From positions 13,596-77,595 of the forward strand of contig JAXEWB010000090.1 in the NCBI GenBank assembly GCA_034114085.1: a stretch of 64,000 nt of DNA. The letters run 5' to 3'. Every line of letters begins with the position of its first letter. The stretch's first letter is position 1. The DNA comes from Spiro-02 sp034114085. GTDB taxonomy: Bacteria; Spirochaetota; Spirochaetia; Sphaerochaetales; Sphaerochaetaceae. The position numbers were made by a program, and so were the translations under genes. Below the pieces are notes generated by a model, which did no database searches, was not told where the DNA came from, and saw only the letters and a program-made list of their open reading frames with translations. Positions 41,809 to 49,146 of this stretch are shown here, one piece after another.

Positions 41809-42816
41809 TTAATATTTTAGAATGTCGGATTTAGATATCCCAAACAAAATTTCATGTCCAACCTGAATTTCAGGATTTCTTCCAAAAACCTGGCATTCCA
41901 AGGCAAACCCATCCGAGGTGACGCCTTGAATTTTTGTCGAGGCCCCCAGGAAATCAAATCCAGTAACAGAGATTCTTATGAGATACATGTCTTTTGTAAC
42001 ACTTTCATGAGAAAGCATATGGATATTCTGTGGGCGTACGAACAGACGAACCTCACTGTCTATCTTCAGATCATCGATTATTTCTTGTGCAAGCCGACCT
42101 TGAAGATGCATGATGTCCCCGATGAACCTAGCCACAAATTCCGTCTCCGGGTTTTCATAGACTTGTATGGGAGTACCTATCTGATCAATCTTCCCGACAT
42201 TGAACACTGCGATTCTATCAGAAATGGAAAGCGCTTCTTCCTGATCATGCGTTACATAGATTGTTGTAATTTTCAATTCTTTCTGAAGCTTCTTTATTTC
42301 CTGCCTCATCGATATTCGCAGCTTTGCGTCTAGATTGGACAAGGGTTCGTCCATCAAAAGAATTTTAGGTTCGACAACAAGCGCCCTGGCCACAGCGATT
42401 CTCTGCTGCTGGCCTCCCGACAACTCAGAAATCCTTTTGTCCAGATGCTCTGAAATGCCGACCTTCTCCGCTGTAGCTTTGACTCTTTCCTCAATCTCAG
42501 CCTTATTAACCTTCCTGACCTTCAGGCCATACCCAATGTTTTGGGCTACCGTCATGCTGGGAAACAATGCATAATTCTGAAAAACAAACCCTATCTTCCG
42601 CTGTTCGGGTTCCAAACTCTTCAAGTCGACACCATCAACAATAATTGAACCGTCCGCCGGTCTCTCAAATCCAGCGATACTTCTCAAGGTTGTAGTCTTG
42701 CCACATCCCGACGGACCCAGGAAGGTGAAGAATTCACCTTCCTCGATCTGAAGATCAATACCATTGACTGCTATGAACTCACCGTATTTAACAACCAAGC
42801 TATTAATTTCTATCAT
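41809..42816 (-). CDS. ABC transporter ATPase, FbpC/PotA type
   Basis: 335 residues. Walker A GPSGCGKTTTLRS, Q-loop GFVFQNYALFPSM, signature LSGGQQQRIAVARALV, Walker B LLMDEPLSNLDAKL, H-loop TIYVTHDQEEAL. The C-terminal TOBE domain (RLFVRPQNIHML) is present. It is spaced 10 bases after the binding-protein gene and 11 bases before the permease gene, with no intervening hairpin, unlike the other two importers in the window. Confidence 0.93.
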   Translation of the reverse strand: MIEINSLVVKYGEFIAVNGIDLQIEEGEFFTFLGPSGCGKTTTLRSIAGFERPADGSIIVDGVDLKSLEPEQRKIGFVFQNYALFPSMTVAQNIGYGLKVRKVNKAEIEERVKATAEKVGISEHLDKRISELSGGQQQRIAVARALVVEPKILLMDEPLSNLDAKLRISMRQEIKKLQKELKITTIYVTHDQEEALSISDRIAVFNVGKIDQIGTPIQVYENPETEFVARFIGDIMHLQGRLAQEIIDDLKIDSEVRLFVRPQNIHMLSHESVTKDMYLIRISVTGFDFLGASTKIQGVTSDGFALECQVFGRNPEIQVGHEILFGISKSDILKY

Positions 42817-42826
42817 CAGGAAATCC

Positions 42827-43879
42827 TTATGGCATTATTTCAAGCTGAATTTTCTCAAGCCAGTCATTCAAATGCGCAGACGCGAGCTCCCAGTCAATTT
42901 CTTGGGCAGTGAACATCATCGCATCCGCTTTTACAGAATCATTGCAAAGCGCTATTGCTTCGGGGTGAACCGGAGCCTGTCCAAAATGATTGGCATATTC
43001 CGCCATAAAAGCAGGAGAGCCAAACCATTCTACAAATTTTTTAGCATCCTCCAGATTCTTGCTTCCCTTCACAATCGCAATGGACTCCGATACCACAGGT
43101 GTTCCATTCGCTGGCGTAACATATGCCACGGGAATTCCCATCTGTTCAGTTTTGCTCTTCACCCCGCCGAACCAGTTAAGAATTATTGGAGCGTAGCCTT
43201 CTTTCATCGCCGCATAGGAAGAAGATCCAGTGGGATACGCACCCGTATTTGCAAACAAAACTCTCAGAGCCTCCCAACCTTCCTCAGAAACTTCCCCGGT
43301 GGTTTTGTCGAGATAATTCCATAAGAAGCCAATGACATAGGTTCTTACCGTCTGGGAACCGACCCCACCCAGAATGTACTTTTCCTTATATTCAGGCTTG
43401 ATCAAGTCAATCCAATCCTTCGGCGCCTGTTCTGCCGTCATGACCTCGCTATTGTAGCCAATAACAATTGGCGTCTGCCAGAAACAGTGGAAGTAACCAT
43501 CCTTGTCCTTATATGTATCCATCAAGCCGGACGCCCAATCAGGAACATATGAATAGAACATATTCTCGTCTTTCAGTTGATACATCGCAGTCTGCACCAG
43601 ACCAAACACCACATCGGCCTGCGGGTTCAATTTTTCAGCCATAAGTCTTTCGGCGATATCCCCGCCGGTAGCAGTAAGAAATTGAATGTCCAAACCAACT
43701 TGTTCTTTGCATTTCTCCATGATCCAGCCACCTCTCGCTTCATCCCCCTGTGGAGAATAGACAATCAGCGGTTTGCTTTTAGCGGCCATTTCACTAGAAG
43801 CCTGATTTTCAGAATTGCCGTTGGCGAAAACCGCGGCAACCATAGAAACCATCAATACGACCATCAACAGTTTTTTCAT
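42827..43879 (-). CDS. Afu/Fbp-type extracellular solute-binding protein
   Basis: 350 residues behind AAAGGACT. Signal peptide MKKLLMVVLMVSMVAAVFA then NGNSENQ, without lipobox. The mature protein starts KPLIVYSPQGDEARGGWIME and contains NPQADVVFGLVQTAM and SIAIVKGSKNLEDAKKFVEW, typical of the AfuA/PotD-like group. The gene opens the operon. A 6-bp hairpin (GTCGAG...CTCGAC, 43888-43906) lies just upstream of the ribosome site and may influence translation. Confidence 0.88.
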   Translation of the reverse strand: MKKLLMVVLMVSMVAAVFANGNSENQASSEMAAKSKPLIVYSPQGDEARGGWIMEKCKEQVGLDIQFLTATGGDIAERLMAEKLNPQADVVFGLVQTAMYQLKDENMFYSYVPDWASGLMDTYKDKDGYFHCFWQTPIVIGYNSEVMTAEQAPKDWIDLIKPEYKEKYILGGVGSQTVRTYVIGFLWNYLDKTTGEVSEEGWEALRVLFANTGAYPTGSSSYAAMKEGYAPIILNWFGGVKSKTEQMGIPVAYVTPANGTPVVSESIAIVKGSKNLEDAKKFVEWFGSPAFMAEYANHFGQAPVHPEAIALCNDSVKADAMMFTAQEIDWELASAHLNDWLEKIQLEIMP

Positions 43880-43960
43880 AGTCCTTTGTCGAGAATATGA
43901 CTCGACCCTCCTTTAAATCTCTCGGTGAATCATTCATCCACCAATATTACGACCAAATTA

Positions 43961-44019
43961 AATTTACTAAATTCTATTTCATTATTCATAAACTTTACCA
44001 TCATTTAGTAAATTGTCAA
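43961..44019 (-). promoter_or_regulatory. Promoter with two palindromic operators for the second Afu-type operon
   Basis: On the minus strand TTGACA (44019-44014), a 16-base spacer and TAAAGT (43997-43992) form the promoter. ATTTA-C-TAAAT (44013-44003) fills the spacer, and a second palindrome AATTTA-C-TAAATT (43973-43961) lies about 20 bases downstream of the expected transcription start. The first is identical over 14 bases to the site in front of the LacI gene at 37390. The arrangement predicts repression by that LacI protein. Confidence 0.65.
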
Positions 44020-44423
44020 CATTTTTTTTCGGCTTGTTTGAATAATCTTCATTTGGTCAATTATGAGAATTTTTTTGTTTTGAATGTAAGCTTTTACAAA
44101 TCAGGAACAGCCCTTGAGTTTCTGGCACAGACAAATCAAAAACACAGAGCATCGCAGTCGCCCCATCATGGCCGACAACCAACTACAAATTAATTTTACC
44201 TGGTCAGTTCAATATACTGTCGGATAATTTCCATACGGCAAATAGCGAACCGAATTTTCTTGTGCCGGAGCCCCCATCAGGCCTACCTGAGAAATGGGAA
44301 TCGAGCCTAATTTCGCCCAAATACAACACAAGCCACCCTCCAACACAACGGAGAATGGCTTTCTATTAATTACAGGACATATAGATACAAAACACGCAGG
44401 AAACAAGTCATATAAAAAAGAAC
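44020..44423. other. AT-rich intergenic stretch
   Basis: 404 bases between the transporter promoter and the end of the nifU-like gene. No credible gene. A TTTTTTTT run at 44022-44029 lies upstream of the promoter. I see no clear terminator for the nifS-nifU transcript here. Confidence 0.45.
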
Positions 44424-45041
44424 TTATTTGGCGTAGATGTGCTTCATCTCCTCGAAAAGCGCGGCGACCCTGGCCTTGCACTTGCCGCAGCCGGTACCGT
44501 ACCCAGTGAGACGCTGCAAGTCGTCCAACGTCTTGGCCTTGTCGGTCTTGACCAGCTCCTCGATCTGCTGGTCGGTCACGCCCTTGCATTCGCAGATGAT
44601 TTTGGCGACCTTCTTCTTGAAAGGATTCTCCCGCCCCTGCTTCTCAAGATAATCGTCGATGGCGGCGCGAAGCGCCTTGTCACCCAGCACTGAGCAATGG
44701 AACTTGTGCTCCGGCAAGCCGCCAAGGGCGTTGGTAATCATGTTCGGAGTCAGGTGGTAGGCCTCCTCCAGCGTCATGCCGATGGCCATCTCGCTCATCA
44801 TGGAGGTACTGGCGATTGCGGAAGCGCAACCGTAGGTCAGCCAGCGAAGGTCGGAAATCTTGTCGTCCTTGACCTTGATACCGACGCGCATCTGGTCGCC
44901 ACAGGCCAGCGAACCGACCTCCCCGATCCCATCCGCCTCGAAATCCTCATCCTTCCGCCACAAATTCTTGGGGTTCATGAAGTGATCCTTCACCGTATCC
45001 GTATAGACCCACTGGTCCATGAAACTATTCAAATTGCTCAT
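44424..45041 (-). CDS. nifU: NifU-like Fe-S cluster scaffold with BFD-type [2Fe-2S] domain
   Basis: 205 residues. N-terminal IscU-like domain with ligand Cys in GSLACGDQMRVGI, TYGCASAIASTSMM and KFHCSVLGDKALR. The C-terminal BFD-like [2Fe-2S] domain has IICECKGVTDQQIEELV and GYGTGCGKCKARVAALF. The third NifU domain (NFU type) is absent, as in the shorter NifU-like proteins of anaerobes. Start ATG overlaps the nifS stop (ATGA), so sulfur donor and scaffold are translated together. It assembles Fe-S clusters in the cytoplasm. Confidence 0.92.
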   Translation of the reverse strand: MSNLNSFMDQWVYTDTVKDHFMNPKNLWRKDEDFEADGIGEVGSLACGDQMRVGIKVKDDKISDLRWLTYGCASAIASTSMMSEMAIGMTLEEAYHLTPNMITNALGGLPEHKFHCSVLGDKALRAAIDDYLEKQGRENPFKKKVAKIICECKGVTDQQIEELVKTDKAKTLDDLQRLTGYGTGCGKCKARVAALFEEMKHIYAK

Positions 45042-46198
45042 CTTGTAGACATCTCCCTCAGCCGTCTGATAATAGGCGGCAACTTTTCAAGCACATAGTC
45101 AACATCGGCTTCGGTATTGAACCGACCGAAACTGAACCGGATCGACCCATGGGCCAGCTCAACGTCCAGACCGGAAGCGAGCAACACATAGGAAGGCTCC
45201 AGAGAACCGGTAGCGCAGGCGGAGCCGGTGGAAACTGCGATTCCACACATATCCAGATACAACAGGATCGATTCACCCTCCGCACGGGGGAACGAGACAT
45301 TCAACGTACCCGGCAGACACTCGACGGGATGCCCGTTGATCACGATATCATCGACACGCTCCAACAGCCCCTTGCGCAGCTTTTCCCGCATGAACCAAAG
45401 ACGGTCATGTTCCTCGGCAAGGTTGAGACGGGCAAGTTCGGCAGCCTTCCCCATGCCGAGAATCGCATTGGTGTTGTAGGTACCGGCCCGCCGGCCACCC
45501 TCCTGATGCCCTCCGTTGATGAACGGTTCGTACGGAGCGCCCTTGCGCACGAACAGGATCCCCACACCTTTCGGACCATAGAACTTGTGACCGGACAGGC
45601 TCAGGTAATCGACGCCCCACGCATGGGCCGTCACGGGAATCTTTCCAATCGCCTGGGTAGCGTCGGTATGCATCAGCGCACCGCAACCGTGGGCGAGCTT
45701 CGTAATCTCCGCCACCGGCTGAATCGTTCCGGTCTCATTGTTGCCGGTCATCACAGAGACCAGCAGTACATCGGGACCGAGCAACGCACCCAGCTTCTCC
45801 AAATCGACCTTGCCAGTCACATCGACAGGGGCTTCATCGACCAGATAGCCCCTTTTGCGAAAGAATTTGACGGTTTCCACGATGCTCGGATGCTCAATCG
45901 TCGTCGTCACGATCCTATTGCGGGGCGACCCGGTATCAATCAAGTCGCGGGCGATATTGAAAACTGTGTTGTTCGCCTCGGAAGCCCCGCTGTTGAAGAT
46001 GATTTCATCGGGAGAAGCGTCGATCAGCGCGGCGATCTCATTGCGGGCCCATGCGATTCCAGCGGCGGCCTTCCGGCCGAAGTCATGCATGCTGGAAGCA
46101 TTGCCATATAAGTCAGACGACCGCTCCATGAACTCCAGAACTTCAGGAGCCATTTGCGTCGTCGCATTGTTATCAAGATATACAATCTTATTATCCAT
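45038..46198 (-). CDS. nifS: Cysteine desulfurase, NifS/IscS type
   Basis: 386 residues. The PLP-binding Lys lies in SLSGHKFYGPKGVG; N-terminus YLDNNATTQMAPEV; substrate and cofactor residues in MTGNNETGTIQPV and MHTDATQAIGKI. The active-site Cys loop is STGSACATGSLEPSYV. It releases sulfur from cysteine as an enzyme persulfide for the coupled NifU-like scaffold. RBS GGAAGAGGG. It follows the SurE/YkgJ genes on the same strand. Confidence 0.95.
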   Translation of the reverse strand: MDNKIVYLDNNATTQMAPEVLEFMERSSDLYGNASSMHDFGRKAAAGIAWARNEIAALIDASPDEIIFNSGASEANNTVFNIARDLIDTGSPRNRIVTTTIEHPSIVETVKFFRKRGYLVDEAPVDVTGKVDLEKLGALLGPDVLLVSVMTGNNETGTIQPVAEITKLAHGCGALMHTDATQAIGKIPVTAHAWGVDYLSLSGHKFYGPKGVGILFVRKGAPYEPFINGGHQEGGRRAGTYNTNAILGMGKAAELARLNLAEEHDRLWFMREKLRKGLLERVDDIVINGHPVECLPGTLNVSFPRAEGESILLYLDMCGIAVSTGSACATGSLEPSYVLLASGLDVELAHGSIRFSFGRFNTEADVDYVLEKLPPIIRRLREMSTR

Positions 46199-46353
46199 AG
46201 GTTTACACCCTCTTCCGTCTGAAAGTTACCTGCTCGGACGGCAAACGTCAAGGAGCACACCGCCAAGAACGGCGGCTCCAGGGAAAATACAGAGAGTACG
46301 CCCATCTTTTCCGTAAAAATCCAACTCCCTCCAAAGGAAACGATGTACGTAGA

Positions 46354-46752
46354 CTACCTGTCCGACATACTGTTACGGAACACTTGCGCAAGATCCGTAT
46401 CATCGGAGCCAGAGCCGTCCGATCCGCCGCGGGAATGGATATACCGAATCCGCCGCGGGAACGCCATACGGATATGCAGGGCTCGCGCCCATTGGACATA
46501 ACCGCATTCAGGAGGAAGATACGATGCGGTCATGGCCTTCCATACGGAAACCTTCCTGCATCGATTGCTTTGGGAAAAACGTTCATAATAAATCTTGCAC
46601 TGCCGGGTAGCGGGGTCGAAATGCTCACACCAAGAATCGAGGTCTATGACAAGCTGTCGGCCATAGACCGCCTTCTCATGACAGCATAGGCCGCAACAAT
46701 GGCATTTTGATTCCCAGGACGAGGTATTCGTCCTTCCACAGACAGTACACAT
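46354..46752 (-). CDS. YkgJ-like cysteine-cluster protein
   Basis: 132 residues whose ATG overlaps the surE stop (TAATG). The N-terminal ~90 residues hold about ten cysteines: MCTVCGRTN, then KCHCCGLCCHEKAV, DSWCEHFDPATRQC and SNRCRKVS. The pattern fits the UPF0153/YkgJ family, believed to bind zinc or Fe-S. The C-terminal ~45 residues are Ser/Gly/Asp-rich and not conserved-looking. Coupling with surE and location ahead of nifSU suggest a metal-cluster protein, but the function is unknown. Confidence 0.72.
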   Translation of the reverse strand: MCTVCGRTNTSSWESKCHCCGLCCHEKAVYGRQLVIDLDSWCEHFDPATRQCKIYYERFSQSNRCRKVSVWKAMTASYLPPECGYVQWARALHIRMAFPRRIRYIHSRGGSDGSGSDDTDLAQVFRNSMSDR

Positions 46753-47564
46753 TATTTTTCACACTCGGACATCGCACGCAACGCCAGACAGGCGTCAACG
46801 GCGGTAGCTGGCAGAACCTGCAACGCCGTAACGGAAATGTCACCGTCAACGACAATCGAAAAATCAGTGTGCATGGTATCGCAACGCAAGTCAGGAGCCA
46901 CCCCGCCACGCAAACGAAAGACGGAACGCTCCAACGCGGTGGAAGTGCCGAAATGGGTACCGCTTGTATCAAAGACATGTTCAGATGGAGTTTCGCACCG
47001 TTCTACGGAATCATAGTATTCCAGATGCCCGAGGTTTCCTACCCGCCAGGAACGCTGGTTCGGCTTTGGCGGCACATTGATGTTCACCAATGTATCGGAA
47101 TCGCATAGCGGAAGAAACCGCTCAAGGTGCTCCACCAGAAACATCGCGGCCTGAGAGAACGGATAGACTTTATCCTGATCGCACATGGCAGAAATGGCGA
47201 TCGCGGGGATACCCATCAACGCAGCCTCGCTTGCAGCGCCGACCGTTCCCGAATACAGGATGTCGGTACTGAGGTTGTATCCATGGTTGATGCCGCTGAT
47301 CACCACATCAGGAGAAACCGGGACTGCTTCGCCTTTCAGCCCGTAGAGGATGCAGTCCGCGGGAGAACCGCTGCAATGATATGAACGGTCAGCGTACTTG
47401 GTAACGAAAACATCTCCCCGGAGCGTCATGGAATGACTGGTGGCGCTTCGTTGATTGGAAGGGGCGCAAACCCAGACTTCATGACCGGCGGCAAGCAAAG
47501 AAGTCCTCAATGTGTTGATACCGAGGCTCTCATATCCATCATCGTTCGTCAATAGAATCCGCAT
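46752..47564 (-). CDS. surE: 5'/3'-nucleotidase SurE
   Basis: 270 residues, normal length. The metal-binding N-terminus MRILLTNDDGYESLG, then APSNQRSATSHS and the conserved SGINHGYNLSTDILYSGT with Asn and Gly of the active site. SurE hydrolyses nucleoside monophosphates. Its start overlaps the end of the galactokinase-like gene by 26 bases, showing tight coupling in a minus-strand operon. Confidence 0.95.
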   Translation of the reverse strand: MRILLTNDDGYESLGINTLRTSLLAAGHEVWVCAPSNQRSATSHSMTLRGDVFVTKYADRSYHCSGSPADCILYGLKGEAVPVSPDVVISGINHGYNLSTDILYSGTVGAASEAALMGIPAIAISAMCDQDKVYPFSQAAMFLVEHLERFLPLCDSDTLVNINVPPKPNQRSWRVGNLGHLEYYDSVERCETPSEHVFDTSGTHFGTSTALERSVFRLRGGVAPDLRCDTMHTDFSIVVDGDISVTALQVLPATAVDACLALRAMSECEK

Positions 47565-48738
47565 CGCATATAACAGGCATCACCTTGGCGCATCCTTGTG
47601 GCTGATAAATCATCCAACGAGGATGGAAACCGAAGATATGCTCATATTCCTCCAGACGGTCAAGATACACGGGAAGCACAGTCTCATCGAGCAATATCAT
47701 GATAGTACCGCTCAGACCATTGGAAACAAGACCGGCTCCCAGACAACCGGGAATCTCGGAGGCTCGTTTCGTCAGCCAGTCCACTTCCGGACAGGTGATC
47801 TCCATGAGATCGCGCAAGCCGGCTTGCATCCGACTTATCGTCTTACCATACAATACAGCATCTTTTTGTGCAAGCTGGACAGAGCCCTCAGTCGCCAAAC
47901 GGGACTCGGCGAGGACGTAGCTACAGATATGGCGGGAATCCTCATCCAACGGGACGGTACGCTCCTTCAATTCATTTTCAGGAAAGTCCCGGATCGGACC
48001 GGAAGGACACTGCTGCCGCAACCGTGCGAAAGCGTCCTTTGTCGCAAGCCGACGATGCATCATTTCCTCACGCATCGCATGCGGCGGAATACGGCTCTCC
48101 ACGATGATTCCCAGCGGCGAATTCTTTTCATGGAACGGATAGTCGAAATAGGAATAGCTGACATGCTGCAGATCGAACAACATCAGCTTGCCCTCCTTAC
48201 CGTTGAGCATGGTCAGGAGATCCGCGATCCGACAGGTTTCATTGTTGAAGGAGGTATTCGCAAGATAGGAGATACGCAACATCGCCGCCTGATCTAGCGA
48301 AAGGGACATCAATTCGTCCAACGCCATGACCGTACCCAATGCGAGCGCACCCGAAACTGTAATATTGTCACAGTGAAGCAATTCACCGCCCACAGTGACA
48401 TTCAACCCCGGAAGCACCACCCCATCGCTTACCAGTTCCGCAATCACCCCTTTGATGAAATTACCCCAACGGTCCTCCTTGCGGAACTTGATGTTGCCCA
48501 AGGAAAACCGCTTGCGGTCGTTGAGCGTGGCGTTATAGAGGCGGACCATTTGGTCGTCCCGGATGGAAACCGCTATTTGCAACGCCTGCTCTCCGGTTCC
48601 AGTGATACAGTGTCCCTTGCAATAATCGGAAAAAATACCAAGCAGCGTATAGACCCCAGGCACCCGTACCAATACCTTCGGCATATCACCATATTCTTTC
48701 TGATGGTACAATCTTATATTATCCACACATGCACCCAT
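47539..48738 (-). CDS. Degenerate galactokinase-like GHMP protein
   Basis: 399 residues from ATG 48738 (CAGGGG upstream; the frame extends further but through the terminator region). The galactokinase signature PGRVNLIGEHTDY is recognisable but altered to PGVYTLLGIFSDY: the catalytic Arg and the sugar-contacting Glu-His are gone. The phosphate-binding GLSSSA loop is replaced by HCDNITVSGALALGT. The remainder keeps the GHMP length and layout (FNNETCRIADLLTMLNGKEG corresponds to the central domain). Kinase activity is doubtful; a sugar-sensing or structural role is possible. It heads the surE-ykgJ operon. Confidence 0.7.
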   Translation of the reverse strand: MGACVDNIRLYHQKEYGDMPKVLVRVPGVYTLLGIFSDYCKGHCITGTGEQALQIAVSIRDDQMVRLYNATLNDRKRFSLGNIKFRKEDRWGNFIKGVIAELVSDGVVLPGLNVTVGGELLHCDNITVSGALALGTVMALDELMSLSLDQAAMLRISYLANTSFNNETCRIADLLTMLNGKEGKLMLFDLQHVSYSYFDYPFHEKNSPLGIIVESRIPPHAMREEMMHRRLATKDAFARLRQQCPSGPIRDFPENELKERTVPLDEDSRHICSYVLAESRLATEGSVQLAQKDAVLYGKTISRMQAGLRDLMEITCPEVDWLTKRASEIPGCLGAGLVSNGLSGTIMILLDETVLPVYLDRLEEYEHIFGFHPRWMIYQPQGCAKVMPVICDADSIDER

Positions 48739-48800
48739 GACCAGCCCGACCCCTGAGGAATATATGCGTAATTTTAGGGTATGCAATCCGATAATGCAAC

Positions 48801-48833
48801 AAAAAACCGCCCTGTTGAACAAGGCGGTTTTTT
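48801..48833. terminator. Bidirectional intrinsic terminator after rpmE
   Basis: AAAAAACCGCC - 11-base loop - GGCGGTTTTTT is a perfect 11-bp stem with A- and T-runs. It ends the minus-strand rho-rpmE transcript 26 bases after the rpmE stop. Confidence 0.85.
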
Positions 48834-48859
48834 CGGACCATGTACAATGTCTCGATTCC

Positions 48860-49063
48860 TCAGTCTTTGATACCGTATCTCTTCTTGAAGCGTTCGACGC
48901 GACCAGTGGTATCGACCAGCTTCTGAGTACCGGTAAAGAAGGGGTGACAAGCGGAACAGATTTCCACCTCGAGATTCTTGGCAGTGGACTTAGTCTTAAT
49001 CACATTGCCACAGGAGCAGCGAATTTCTTGCAACTCGTATTTAGGATGAATTCCTTCTTTCAT
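48860..49063 (-). CDS. rpmE: Ribosomal protein L31, zinc-binding type
   Basis: 67 residues from ATG 49063, behind CTGGAGGAAAG. MKEGIHPKYELQEIRCSCGN, then EICSACHPFFTGTQKLVDTT and VERFKKRYG. Two Cys pairs (CSCG, CSAC) mark the zinc-containing C+ form, so zinc-independent paralogues could replace it under zinc shortage. It follows rho by 83 bases, the usual rho-rpmE order. Confidence 0.96.
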   Translation of the reverse strand: MKEGIHPKYELQEIRCSCGNVIKTKSTAKNLEVEICSACHPFFTGTQKLVDTTGRVERFKKRYGIKD

Positions 49064-49146
49064 AATACTTTCCTCCAGTAATATGTGGTATCCGCTGATA
49101 CGGCGCAAGGGCCTTCACAGCGGACAGCTTTCCAATATACCGCGTT

